From: Pseudo-nitzschia pungens
Lineage: Eukaryota; Bacillariophyta; Bacillariophyceae; Bacillariales; Bacillariaceae
Assembly (NCBI GenBank): GCA_037355855.1
Contig: CM074763.1
Span: 3,658,001 to 3,722,000 of the forward strand
Direction of reading: 5' to 3'
Length of the DNA: 64,000 bases
Part shown: piece by piece, positions 42,401 through 51,425 of the stretch
Numbering within the stretch: position 1 is the stretch's first letter
How the letters are laid out: each line of letters starts with the position of its first letter
Translations under genes and position numbers: made by a program
The notes under the pieces: model-generated
Database searches by the model: none
Told to the model about the DNA's origin: nothing
What the model saw: the letters and a program-made list of their open reading frames with translations, nothing else

Positions 42401-45272
42401 TGCTGACATGCCCGGTGACTTCTCTGTTGCTGATAAGAATGGCAATCGCGCTACCCTGGATCGTTTTGAAGTTGACCATGCTGACAAGACCCTTGGGGTT
42501 TTTATCTCCATGGATGGCAATGAGGAAGCACAGATTGCTCACATGAAGTCACAGTCTCAGTCTTTTGGCTCTCAGCTCAAGGCTTCCAAGTGTGAGAAGA
42601 GGGCATCCCTCTACACATTCAAGTATTCTTTCATGAAGTCTGTTGAATACCCCATGCCTGTCACGCAACTTGATGAGGCCACTTGGACTAAGATAATTCA
42701 CCCAGCTCTTGTTCCTGTGCTGAATAAAGCAGGGATGTCACGGACATTTCCCAGACATGTATTCTATGGTCCTTCCCTCTATCAAGGCTTTGGTTTCATT
42801 CACCCCTACCTCCTCCAAGAGTTCAGTCATATTGCCACCCTCTTTCAGGAATCTGTCAGGTCCTCCCAAACTGGTAGGATTCTCAGGCTAACTGCTGAGT
42901 CTCTACGGCTCGAACTTGGCATTCCTCTCCATCTTGGTGTCACACCATATCATCCTTTTGCTTCCTACGTCACTCCTTGCTGGTACAAACATGTGTGGGA
43001 GTTTTTCTCTGTTCACCCTGTGAGCTTGTTTGAAGACTTCCCAGATCTTCCCCTGCTACGTTCCAATGACTGCTATCTCATGCAAGCCTTTGTCAACTCT
43101 GGCTTCAGAGGTGCTGACTTGTCCCTCTTGAATCACATGCGCATGTCACTCAAGGCTATCTCCCTTGCTGACATTTGTACTCCAGATGGAAAGAGACTCT
43201 CTCCCATGGCTTTCCAGCTGACATCCTCCAATCACTTGAGGGATCATCTTGACTGGCCGAGATGTCCTCCATCTTGGCCTCCAGCAGCAAAGCGCTTTTG
43301 GACTAAGGCACTTCAGACCTGTTTTCTTCCCCCTTGTCCACCCCCTGCAGCCAGGGCACTGGCTCCTTCTTTTCATCTTGGGCCTTGGCTCTCTCCCCAG
43401 ACAGCTTCTCTTTGGCCTTGGTTTTTGTCTCCATCCACCAACAGAATATTCTTCAAAACTTCTACTGGCTGGACTGTGAGCACCTCCCAGGGCAGGGGCA
43501 GATACAGGGTCACTGCTGAAATCCTTTCTGACAAACCAGCCTGCGCTGATGTGCTTGTCTGCCCTGTTATCTGTGGCCAAGTTGTTCGAGTGGTTGGGTC
43601 CTCAGCCTTTGTTTCCGAACCTCCTGACATGGATCCTCTGGAGTACAATCCATATGATTCTCTTCCAGACTCCCCAGTAGATGCCTTTGATGCACTCTGT
43701 GAGTCTCCAAGGGTACTTCTCCACAAATATTCTCTACCACAGGCTGGCTGTCAACACCTTGTTGATGCTATCCAGAGTGGTATTGCCAGTGCTGTCTGTG
43801 ATGGGTCATTTGATCCGGACCTTCTCAGAGGAACTTCTGCATTCATTTTGTCACCCAATACCTCCACCAAGACTGCTTCATTGTTCCTCACTGGCTGTAA
43901 TTTTGTCAGTGGATCCCCTGAGGATCAGTCATCCTACAGGAGTGAACTGGCGGGTATCATTGGAGTTCTCACCTGTTGCACTGCTCTGGTGAATCTTTTT
44001 GATATTGCTTCTGGCTCTATCACTATTGCTCTGGATGGTGACACAGCTCTCAAACAGGCTCAGGGATCTTGGCCTTTGGTTATTTCCCAGAAGTCTTTTG
44101 ACTATGTTTATGTCATCAGAAACATGATTTCTGCCCTGCCAATCTCTGTGCACTTTCAGTGGGTTCAGGGCCATCAAGCTGGAATCTTTCTTGATTGGTG
44201 GGCCCTTCGCAATCATCAGGTTGACAGCATGGCAAAGGCCTTTCTCTCTGTTCATAGAGCTTCGGCCCATCACTATCCCAGACTTGTGTTTGAGCCTTGG
44301 GCATTTTCTCTCAATGGATGCAAGTGTTCAAGGTTTGATCAGAATGCTCTGCATGTTGCCATTTCTGGTCCTCCTCTTCTTCAATACTGGCAGACCCACC
44401 ATGATATTCCCATTCCACAACCTGTTTTGAGTTCCATCCATTGGTGTGCCCATCTGTCTGCCTTCAAGCGATTACCTCCTGGCATGCAACGGTGGTTTGT
44501 CAAATTTGCTTCTGGATGCATTGGTGTTGGCAACCAACTACTTCACTACCAGTATCAGGATCACTCCCGGTGCCCATTGTGTGATGCAGACAACGAGAAG
44601 GTCTCTCATGTGCTCTCCTGCAAGGACACTGGGGCAGTACAGCACAGTGTGTCAGCTTTCAAGGGACCACTGCAGAAGAGGCTTGAAGTTGAACAAACTG
44701 ATCCATCATTGGTTGTTGCCATTGTGGATCTTCTCACCAGAGTTCGGAAGGGCCAGACCATTTATCCATCATCCTACTCACTTGCAATTGCGTCTGCTGT
44801 CAGGGCACAGAGGACTATTGGCTGGCACAACTGGCTTCTTGGTAGGTGGTCTCCTCGCTGGTATCAAATCCAGGCTGATTACTACTCCCACATTGGAAGC
44901 AAGCGCTCTCCCAAACGTTGGGCTACAGCTATCATCCATCAGTTCTTTCTTACCTCCTGGGATCTTTGGACTTATAGGAATGAACGACTCCATGGTCCTG
45001 GGGGTACCCTGGATGCTGAACAACACCAATCTCTTGATGCTTCCATCACTTCAGAATTGGCAATTGGTGCAGCTGGTGCACTTCCCCAGTCACACTCCCT
45101 GTTACAAACCCCTTTCCACGTCCTACAAGGTTACACCCTGACTGCCAAGCGGCAGTGGCTTGCAACCATCCACCTTGCAAGGAAGCAGTATGCAGCGCCT
45201 GTCCCACCAGTGCAGCCATACCAACAAGAGGCTGCTCTTCTCAGAGCCTGGCTTACTGGACCTCAGGGTTGA
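39432..45272 (+). CDS. LINE ORF2: AP endonuclease, reverse transcriptase, RNase H, CCHC finger
   Basis: 1946 residues from ATG 39432, which overlaps the ORF1 stop; an in-frame ATG at 39360 inside ORF1 is less likely. The endonuclease starts near residue 69 (ITFQNIGPQRR) and includes LGIDQNAD and MESDHRMLW (the catalytic SDH, about 327). RT spans about 760-1000 with AMNDAKGCYDRI (motif A Asp, about 812), SGCGQGNGIGPT and FAFVDDTDLF (the catalytic FVDD, about 924). RNase H, about 1450-1600, has Asp in CDGSFD, Glu in YRSELAG, Asp in ALDGD and Asp in HQVDSMAK. A C-terminal finger CPLCDADNEKVSHVLSC (C-x2-C-x8-H-x3-C) lies near 1715. About 450 residues of unassigned sequence separate RT and RNase H. 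All catalytic residues I could check are present. Role: target nicking and target-primed reverse transcription. Confidence 0.92.
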   Translation: MVSSSGMRFDGMPSTPNPINASTVSPFSSSASSPVSQFVQLTLHGDSLAAKDSDSFGHPFPQAPSSNSTIITFQNIGPQRRASFMSMSKHNSRQFVKSNASVALFAEHCLNESKLLPCDLFNRRMKNISPSSFSYLANNKHEASDCSWLQPGGTGFSIDQLFSSHKIAHGADPSGLGRWSFVKFQGRDGYTVTMFSAYCPVENDRDLGSVWNQQYRYFQAAENLFSPNPCILFHRDLTAALQVCLGAGDQVILGIDQNADVRTDGLSFELKALGFRDAILTLHSQSSPPATHNRNTTRTPIDAIWVSENVDVLRAGYCPFGGAYGMESDHRMLWIEVCNCSLMGKHLPPTVSFSHSKLQSSHPHLRQRYFKRVRHSFLKAGVFSLQAKLEHLLAQFQSGDISVRAALITTYEVLHETSTSLRLSVEQNLCHTRAGLVPWSPKLQVYRDTIDFWRRVVKLRQGVSTSHTVLKRLACKLSLYKGEHCDLSSAVLHLKQAYRQYRAVKKLAPSWRDSFNQGLVDALLAEGKPHNQNASQIRARMRRERLHRELGLAARSIRGRVNKSAVLRAIAVGPDGAEQVLESQSTMVPAMAESNVRRQQQCLGTPSMTPSFIQDFGYLGTAHASAQVLDGTYNPPPATDKYLSEFLSCLKVPASILSLPPFDYSVCPADNAAAWKHQRERTASEPSCLSFAHHKAFALDPQLNQFDTLLRSVPLIVGFSPSAWQVITDVEIFKKPGEYRVDKMRLIQLMSPEFQINNKMIGRRILAHAERANAVAVDQHGSRKHHKAINTCLNKKLICDVLRQKRRSGAVAMNDAKGCYDRISHPIAGLTLQSFGVPAHVCEVLLSTLQHAKHHIKTGFGRSGPVYGDEPVPLSGCGQGNGIGPTLWALVSTIVFRMMQQAGHGVHLITSLSLQLVSLVGFAFVDDTDLFCAGSDSSTSGEELAVDFQEALDRWAGGIIATGGAIEPAKSFCYLIDFKWNGSGWDYRSIADMPGDFSVADKNGNRATLDRFEVDHADKTLGVFISMDGNEEAQIAHMKSQSQSFGSQLKASKCEKRASLYTFKYSFMKSVEYPMPVTQLDEATWTKIIHPALVPVLNKAGMSRTFPRHVFYGPSLYQGFGFIHPYLLQEFSHIATLFQESVRSSQTGRILRLTAESLRLELGIPLHLGVTPYHPFASYVTPCWYKHVWEFFSVHPVSLFEDFPDLPLLRSNDCYLMQAFVNSGFRGADLSLLNHMRMSLKAISLADICTPDGKRLSPMAFQLTSSNHLRDHLDWPRCPPSWPPAAKRFWTKALQTCFLPPCPPPAARALAPSFHLGPWLSPQTASLWPWFLSPSTNRIFFKTSTGWTVSTSQGRGRYRVTAEILSDKPACADVLVCPVICGQVVRVVGSSAFVSEPPDMDPLEYNPYDSLPDSPVDAFDALCESPRVLLHKYSLPQAGCQHLVDAIQSGIASAVCDGSFDPDLLRGTSAFILSPNTSTKTASLFLTGCNFVSGSPEDQSSYRSELAGIIGVLTCCTALVNLFDIASGSITIALDGDTALKQAQGSWPLVISQKSFDYVYVIRNMISALPISVHFQWVQGHQAGIFLDWWALRNHQVDSMAKAFLSVHRASAHHYPRLVFEPWAFSLNGCKCSRFDQNALHVAISGPPLLQYWQTHHDIPIPQPVLSSIHWCAHLSAFKRLPPGMQRWFVKFASGCIGVGNQLLHYQYQDHSRCPLCDADNEKVSHVLSCKDTGAVQHSVSAFKGPLQKRLEVEQTDPSLVVAIVDLLTRVRKGQTIYPSSYSLAIASAVRAQRTIGWHNWLLGRWSPRWYQIQADYYSHIGSKRSPKRWATAIIHQFFLTSWDLWTYRNERLHGPGGTLDAEQHQSLDASITSELAIGAAGALPQSHSLLQTPFHVLQGYTLTAKRQWLATIHLARKQYAAPVPPVQPYQQEAALLRAWLTGPQG

Positions 45273-45573
45273 TTACACTTTGTACCTTGGTTTTGTCTTC
45301 TGTTCCTGCTTCTTATCCTGTCCCATCCCTTTTGATACTGGATCTTATCCCAATATCTTCATTCCCATTTCACTTTCTCTCAAGTCCCTCTTTTGTGGGA
45401 CTTGTTTGTCCTTCCCCTGCTTGATGTTCAAGGTTTGTTTGAAAATTTGTCGTTCTGCCACTTGGGGTCCTGACTCTATGATGGAGGCGACGTTAAAGTC
45501 TGGTTACAGACTGAGTAATTTAGTTTCACCTTTGGTGATTAAAGTTATTTAAATACGTATATTATTATTATTA
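45273..45573 (+). other. 3' UTR of LINE copy a with two hairpins and (ATT)n tail
   Basis: Hairpin 1: AGTCTG-GTTA-CAGACT (45497-45512). Hairpin 2: TCACC-TTT-GGTGA (45526-45538). Then TATTTAAATACGTAT and an ATT-repeat tail. Copy b has the same two hairpins, and element D has hairpin 1 unchanged and hairpin 2 as CCACC-TTC-GGTGG. These are likely the RNA signals that the ORF2 protein recognises. Confidence 0.8.
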
Positions 45574-45940
45574 TTAGCATCCTGTTGAGTCCCCCCCCTT
45601 AGCACAGTACAGTTCGGTTTATCAGTTAGCACACTGAATATCTTAATAATATTGGTCTGATAAGAGATAGGGTATGTAGATCTGGTACAAGTTCTACATA
45701 CAGGGCCCAGCATCCTGCTTAGCACCCTGTTAAGTGTCCCCCTTAGCACACTACAGTTCCATTTATCAGTTAGCACCCCCTGTAGATCTCCCAATATTGA
45801 TCTGATAAGAGATAGGGTATGTAGATCTGGTACAAATTTTACTACAAGGGCCCAGCATCCTGCTTAGCATCCTGTTAAGTGTTCCCCTTAGCACACTACA
45901 GTTCCATTTATCAGTTAGCACCCCTGTAGATCTTCTAATA
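45574..45940 (+). repeat. 148-bp satellite, right part (resumes after the LINE)
   Basis: The same monomer continues for about two and a half units (spacing about 145 bp) after the second TSD copy, showing that the LINE landed inside the array. Confidence 0.92.
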
Positions 45941-46890
45941 CGGTCTTCTAATACGGTAACATACTGTATCTGTAACTATGATACATATCTATCCTATTAC
46001 AGGATTCTACCACCCAGTACAATCTCAAAGTACATTAAATAGATGTGACATCTAAAGTATTGGGTCCTTTTGACTCAGACTTTTTTCATACTCCCAAGCA
46101 TACATAGGGTGACGCCTATTGGCACTGGAATGGTGGAAATACTCCATTTCTTAATTTACATAGGTCATTTTGTCTATTTTCTAGTGAAATATGCCAGTAC
46201 TGGAGGAAATGTGCATTAAATAGATGTGACATCCAAAGTATTGGGTGTTTCTGACTCAGACTTTTTCCGCAGTCCCAAGCATACACAGAGTGACGACTAT
46301 TGGCAATGGAATGGTGGAAATACTCCATTTCTTAATTTACATAGGTCATTTTGTCTATTTTCTAGTGAAATATGCCAGTACTGGAGGAAATGTGCATTAA
46401 ATAGATGTGACATCCAAAGTATTGGGTCCTTTTGACTCAGACTTTTTCCGCAGTCCCTAGCATACACAGAGTGAGGACTATTGGCACTGGAATGGTGGAA
46501 ATAATCCATTTCTGAATTTACATAGGTCATTTTGTATATTTTCTAGTGAAATATGCCAGTACTGGAGGAAATGTGCATTAAATAGATGTGACATCCAAAG
46601 TATTGGGTGTTTCTGACTCAGACTTTTTCCGCAGTCCCAAGCATACACAGAGTGAGGACCATTGGCACTGGAATGGTGGAAATAATCCATTTCTTAATTT
46701 ACATAGGTCATTTTGTCTATTTTCTAGTGAAATATGCCAGTACTGGAGGAAATGTACATTAAATAGATGTGACATCCAAAGTATTGGGTCTTGCTCACTC
46801 AGAGTTTTTTCATAGTCCCAAGCATACATAGAGGGAGGACTATTGGCACTGGAATGGTGGAAATATTCCATGTATTGATTTACATAAGTC
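45941..46890 (+). repeat. 181-bp satellite, array in X1
   Basis: About five units with exact 181-bp spacing, marked by TGGCACTGGAATGGTGGAAA, TCTAGTGAAATATGCCAGTA and TAGATGTGACATCCAAAGTA. The first and last units are diverged. Open frames of about 70 codons on the minus strand recur every 181 bp and are repeat artefacts. The monomer is homologous, in reverse orientation, to the 181-bp satellite at 51775-52990. Confidence 0.93.
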
Positions 46891-47162
46891 ATTTTATAGT
46901 TTAGTAGTAGTTACTGTTACTGGTAGTGTATTTTTTAGTGTCTTTTGGCTGATTTGCAAACGGATGTCTGTCCTTTGTCCTTTTTCCTTGTCGGGGTGCG
47001 CCAGGTTTTGTAGTAAAAATGTAGTCAAAAATTATGGCGCGGACTGCAAATGCTGCTAACACACAGCATATGAGTACGGTAACCTTATCTTCTGCAAAAA
47101 AAAAGGAAGCAAAAAATGCACATAAAAAATGCATGCCAAACTTCACAATAATCGGACGGTCC
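46891..47162. other. X1 spacer shared with X2
   Basis: No gene. AGTCAAAAATTATGGCGC (about 47023-47040) also occurs inverted in X2 (51635-51655 region), between the same two repeat arrays, supporting common descent of the two elements. Confidence 0.7.
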
Positions 47163-47690
47163 GATGGTGATTGAACTGCATCAAGATTGGCCGGGGGTAT
47201 CGATCATGGAGTTCACTTCTAACCATGCATTTAATTGCCTGCTTGCTCCTGGTAGGGAAGGCAGAATACACTGAACGCAACTGAAATACGATCATGTGAC
47301 GGGAACTGAACTACAATCCGACGGTGAGTGAACTGCATCAAGATTGGGCGGGGGTATCGATCATGGAGTTCACTTCTAACCATGCATTATTTAATTGCCT
47401 GCTGCTTGCTCCTGGTAGGGATGAATACACTGAACGCAACTGCTGAAATACGATGTGACGGGAACTGGAATACGATGCAACGGCAACTGAAATACAATCC
47501 GACGGTGAGTGAACTGCATCAAGATTCTTGGGGGTATCGATCATGGAGTTCACTTCTAACCATGCATTTAATTGCCTGCTTGCTCCTGGTAGGGAAGAAT
47601 ACACTGGACGCAACTGAAATTAGATGCAACGGTAACTGCAATACGAAAATACGATGCAACGGCAACTGAAATACAATCGAACCATGCAAC
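47163..47690 (+). repeat. Tandem repeat (157/181-bp spacing) in X1
   Basis: Three units marked by GGTGAxTGAACTGCATCAAG at about 47165, 47322 and 47503. Each also has GGGGGTATCGATCATGGAGT, TCACTTCTAACCATGCATTT and TTGCCTGCTTGCTCCTGGTA. A diverged version lies in reverse orientation at 51130-51425. Confidence 0.9.
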
Positions 47691-47870
47691 CTCCGCCAGG
47701 ATCTTTTGGGTGGCTGTCTTGGCGGAGGAGGCGGCCGATGCCAGGATCAAGGATGGCTTGGGGGCTTCCCGGAAGATCGCGTCGAGCGGCGGGGGGGACA
47801 CCGTCAACGTCGTCGAGTTCGACCCAAGCGCGGTGGCCGGAGCGGGATCCGACACCACCACGAGAGACGT
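47691..47870 (+). other. GC-rich, coding-like fragment captured inside an X1 repeat unit
   Basis: About 180 bp, visibly much richer in G and C than anything around it, interrupting a monomer of the preceding tandem repeat (which resumes at TTGCCTGCTTGCTCCTGGTA, 47872). One plus-strand frame reads ARIFWVAVLAEEAADARIKD and continues to GSDTTTRD, with nearly every third codon position G or C. That is what a true coding fragment from a high-GC gene would show. I cannot name the source. It could be a host exon or a foreign (for example bacterial) gene fragment. There is no start or stop of its own. Confidence 0.6.
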
Positions 47871-47959
47871 GATTGCCTGCTTGCTCCTGGTAGGGAAAAA
47901 CTTCTGAATGCAACTGTAATAAGATGCAACGGGAACTGAATACGAAAATACGATACGAC

Positions 47960-48470
47960 GGGAACTATGAATTGTTTCAGAATAGTGTGACATTGATTTT
48001 CGCAACCCCATAGACTGATTTTCGCAACCACATAGGTATTGTTTCAGAATAGTAGGACGTTGATTTTCGCAACCACATAGACTGATTTTCTCAACCACAT
48101 ACGAATTGTTTCAGAATAGTAGGACGTTGATTTTCGCAACCCCCTAGCGCGACCCAAACCGTGCAATAACCTTGAACGTAGGGGTTGTGAGACGCAAGGT
48201 GATGCAAACATAGACGGACATTGATTTTCGCAACCCCATAGACTGATTTTCGCAACCACATAGGAAGTATTTCAGAATAGTAAGAGGTTGCGTTTCACAA
48301 CCACGGAGTCTGATTTTCACAACCACGGAGTCTGCGTTTCACAACCACGGAGTCTGATTTTCGCAACCCCCTGGCGCGACCCAAACCGCGCAATAACCTT
48401 GAACGTATAGGTTGTGCAACGCAAGGTGATGCAAACATATGTCGTGTTAAATTTGCACACAAATGAGGTT
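47960..48470 (-). repeat. TTTTCGCAACCACATAG repeat cluster at the right end of X1
   Basis: Irregular direct repeats of GACTGATTTTCGCAACCxCA and ATTGTTTCAGAATAGTAGGA. There are also two copies (48143-48205 and 48370-48440) of a segment starting GCGCGACCCAAACCGYGCAA and ending GCAAGGTGATGCAAACATA. The GCGACCC and GCAACCC motifs resemble the TIR interior and may be subterminal binding sites. Confidence 0.75.
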
Positions 48471-48489
48471 GCCACGGGGGGTTGCCACG

Positions 48490-48513
48490 GGGTTGCGTGA
48501 CAGTTATCAGACG
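48490..48513 (-). repeat. X1 right TIR
   Basis: The reverse complement differs from the left TIR at two positions (A/G at 6, G/A at 20). It is preceded by two GGTTGCCACGGGG direct repeats (48469-48493). Confidence 0.8.
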
Positions 48514-50238
48514 CAGGACCTACAAGTATTAACCAAGACCTCCGCTCTTCGTTTCTGCTATCAGTTCAGTTGCTTGCTGCTTTGTTCAGTTGCTTTGGTT
48601 GCCTTCACCATGGTCGTCAATTCGATTCGATTCGATTCAGCAACAGCAGCAGCAGCAAACCGACACGTAATTTTCTACAGCACCCCCAGTACAGATTCTA
48701 CAGCAATTCAACAGCAATTCACCAATAATTTTCGTTGTATTTCTGCTTTGATCTGTTTCCCAGCTCCATTCCAAGGCCCCTAAGTATATCTTATACTACT
48801 TAATGTTCTACACTGTTTCCAAGCTGCTTAAGTGATTCTCACTTAATGTTCTACATTCTTTGAAGTTCCTTGCTGAGTCCTCTTAAGTCTTTTCAAGTCG
48901 AAGTTCACAAACAGCCCCTTCCACTGTAGGAATCTTTCTACAAGAAATTCCAGCTGTCATCTGTTTTCAAGTCCATTGCCCTGCTGGACCATATGTGTTT
49001 TCGCTTATGGTCCTACTGTTTCTTGACCCAAGCCCCAAAGCCGCTAAGTACAGCTCGCTTAAGGCTCGACTACCTACATATACCTCCCAGATGTACCATA
49101 TAAATGTCATCTGTTTCCAAGTCTACTGCCCTGATGGACCCTAAGTGTTTTCGCTTATGGTCCTACTGTTTCCTGACCCAAGCCCCAAAGCCACTAAGTA
49201 CAGTTTGCTTAAGGCTCTCCTACCTACATAACCCTCTCAGATGCACACTTCAACTGTCATCTGTTTTCAAGTCTACTGCCCTGATAGTCCATAAGTGTTT
49301 TCGCTTATGGACCTACTGTTTTTCTGACCCAAGCCCCAAAGCTGCTAAGTACAGGTTACTTAACGATCCACCACCTACATAACCCTCTCAGATGCACACT
49401 TCAACTGTCATCTGTTTTCAAGTCTACTGCCCTGATGGACATAAGTGTTTTCGATTATGGACCTACTGTTTTTCTGACCCAAGCCCCAAAGCTGCTAAGT
49501 ACAGGTTACTTAACACTCCACCACCTACATATACCCCTTCAGTTCACAGTACAGCTGTGATCTGTTTTCAAGCCTACAGCCCTGATGGTCCATAAGTGTT
49601 ATCACTTAGAGCCCGTGTTTCCAAGCTACTACAAAGTTCTAACAGGAGGACAGCAGCTGTTTTGAATTTTGTAGTAGGCTCCACCGCCTCTAAGTGTTTT
49701 TGATATGAGCATGTGCTACTACGAAGTTCTAACATGGCGACAGCAGCTCCTGTTACGAATTTGGTAGTAGACTCCACTGCCTCTATGATTGGGACTGACT
49801 GCTCGCATTACTGATGCTGCCATCAAGCATTCAGAGAGCAGTATTGCTTTTGTATGCTGACCACTCGCATTACTGATACTATGTATCTGAGGAAGGGTTT
49901 TGCTTGTGTCGGCTGACCACTAGCATTACTGATGCTTTACAGCAGCATTCAAGGGACAGTTTTGCTTGTGTCTTTCCCTTTCACGTTCTTGTTACCCCGT
50001 CTCCTGTACGCCTTGCAACAGCAGTGTCTGTTGTGCTCTGGACTGGTTCGTTTTCTAAGATTCATTTGCAAAATAGTCATCTTTACAACCTGGGGCCTAA
50101 ATCCCCCATGGTTGAGGCGACGCGTCGTTCTACAACTTGGGGTCCTGACTCTTCGATTGAGGCGACAATAAAGTCTGGTTACAGACTGAGTAGCTTTTAA
50201 CCACCTTCGGTGGATTTTCCTACTTAAATAAGTGTATT
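48514..50238 (+). mobile_element. Main body of element D
   Basis: It holds about six diverged tandem units (48900-49620, period roughly 130-150 bp) with CATCTGTTTTCAAGTCTACT, CCCTGATGGxCCATAAGTGT and CCCAAGCCCCAAAGC. A tandem duplication of ACTACxAAGTTCTAAC-type segments follows at 49625-49790, then GACCACTCGCATTACTGATG repeats (49795-49940). The tail region has two versions of the ACAACYTGGGGYC...GAGGCGAC motif (50086 and 50134). No open frame is convincing. The sequence ends AATAAGTGTATT at the X2 insertion point. Confidence 0.8.
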
Positions 50239-50262
50239 CGTCCGAAAACTGTTTCGCGACCC
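50239..50262 (+). repeat. X2 left TIR
   Basis: A perfect inverted match to 56191-56214 and related to the X1 TIRs. Inverted GGTCGCGA/TCGCGACC motifs follow within 120 bp. Confidence 0.85.
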
Positions 50263-50700
50263 CTCCCAAGAATTTATTTAGGGGGGTCGCGATTTATTCC
50301 TGGCTCATTTTGACGTAGCTCGATTCCTAGCTCTCTCCCGATTCGCAACCCCCAATCGCGACCCAGTTACTACCTCAATTACGAGAAAAAACAATAAAAA
50401 AAAAAAAATTCAAACTCGACCCAAATTTTTTTTCAATCTGACTCATTATTACCGACCCTACCATCATTATATATTATGAGACTGTTGCAGAAATTCACTC
50501 CCAAAAATTGATTTCTCATCCCGACACAAAGTATTTCCCATCACACCCCTCAAGAAATTCATCACAAAAATCACAATTATTACCCGAAGCCCAGGAATCG
50601 CGACCCCCATGAAAAAAAATTTTGAAACACTATGAAGCAAAATATGAGTCTTTCTTTTGATAAATATTGATATTACTCTAATAATTGTTTATTCTCTGTT
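50263..50700. other. AT-rich left end of X2
   Basis: It carries several GCGACCC motifs (50257, 50345-50360, 50592-50605) and poly-A/poly-T runs. No gene. Confidence 0.5.
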
Positions 50701-50739
50701 CAATTTTCTCACACACGCACACACAAATTTTGGCTCCGA

Positions 50740-50930
50740 TTACCTTCCTCTTCATCGTCCTCCCTGAAATCGTCGTCCTCTCTGAAATTGTTGTTGCTCT
50801 TCGCTTCGATTGTCTTCGTCGTCCTCTCTGAAATCGTCGTTGCTCTTCGCTTCGATCGTCTTCGTCGTCCTTGAAATTGTCGTTGCTCTTTGCTCCGATC
50901 GTCTTCGTCCTCATGCACACCACACAAATT
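50740..50930 (-). repeat. GATCGAAGCGAAGAGCAACG minisatellite (inverted arm)
   Basis: About four units of ~38-42 bp, in reverse complement CGATCGAAGCGAAGAGCAAC followed by GACGATTTCA and a GACGACGA run. The same repeat is in direct orientation at 53875-54050, so the two arrays form a large internal inverted repeat within X2. Confidence 0.85.
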
Positions 50931-51129
50931 TTGGTTCAAACGATTTTTAAATAATGGTCATCGTGATAATTTCATCCATACCGGTATCTGTACTGCCAGT
51001 AAAGGTCTCCTCACATCGCATCATATTTCATCAGTTGCAATCGCATCATTTTGTCAGTTGCGATCCCATCATATTTGTCTTGCGATCGCAATATGTGTCA
51101 GTTGCCCCGTCGCATCATTTTTCAGTTGC

Positions 51130-51425
51130 CCCGTCGCATTAAAGTTGATTCTTCCCTATCAGTAGCAAGCAGGCAACTCAATGCAGAATTAGAACAATTG
51201 AAATCCATTATCAATACCCCAGATCTTGATGCGGTTTACTCACCGTCGCATTGTATTTCATTTGCCATTGCATCCTATTTCATCAGCAGTTGCAGTCGCC
51301 TCCCTATCAGGAGCAAGCAGGCAAGTCAATGATGCACAGTTAGACGAATCAAAATCCATTATTAATACCTCCTCCAACCTTGATGTGGTTCACTTACCAT
51401 TTCCAGTTGCCGTCTTTCTTGTTCC
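51130..51425 (-). repeat. 157/181-bp-type repeat, inverted copy in X2
   Basis: The reverse complement reads GACGGTGAGTAAACCGCATC and TTGCCTGCTTGCTACTGATA, matching the X1 repeat at 47163-47690. Two units about 153 bp apart. Confidence 0.8.

Larger units (their letters stand above)
34385..45573 (+). mobile_element. Full-length two-ORF LINE (copy a), 11.2 kb, with 19-bp TSD
   Basis: The TSD TTAGCATCCTGTTGAGTCC is at 34366-34384 and 45574-45592. Both copies carry the variant TTGAGTCC, unlike other monomers of the host satellite, so this is a true duplication. Layout: a 2.1-kb 5' UTR, ORF1, ORF2 (AP endonuclease, RT, RNase H, CCHC finger), a 0.3-kb 3' UTR with two hairpins, and an (ATT)n tail. 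Both ORFs are uninterrupted, so it may be competent to move. It is longer than typical LINEs (6-8 kb). The clade is uncertain. EN + RT + RNase H + CCHC suits the I/R1/Tad-like grade or the stramenopile Ambal-type group, and an RT phylogeny would decide. Confidence 0.93.
30856..48513 (+). mobile_element. Element X1: 24-bp-TIR element filled with satellite arrays (interrupted by a LINE)
   Basis: The left TIR is 30856-30879 (CGTCTAATAACTGTCACGCG + ACCC). The right TIR is 48490-48513, whose reverse complement CGTCTGATAACTGTCACGCA + ACCC matches at 22 of 24 positions. The flanking dinucleotide is CA on both sides (30854-30855 and 48514-48515). Without the LINE and one TSD copy it is about 6.45 kb, similar to X2 (5.98 kb). 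Subterminal CGCGACCCAA repeats (30871-30900) mirror the CGCGATC repeats of X2. The interior is almost all tandem arrays: a ~165-bp triplet, a 197-bp higher-order satellite, 60-bp and 40-bp minisatellites, a 148-bp satellite, a 181-bp satellite and a 157/181-bp repeat. I recognise no transposase, so it is a non-autonomous DNA-transposon candidate of unknown superfamily. Confidence 0.75.
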
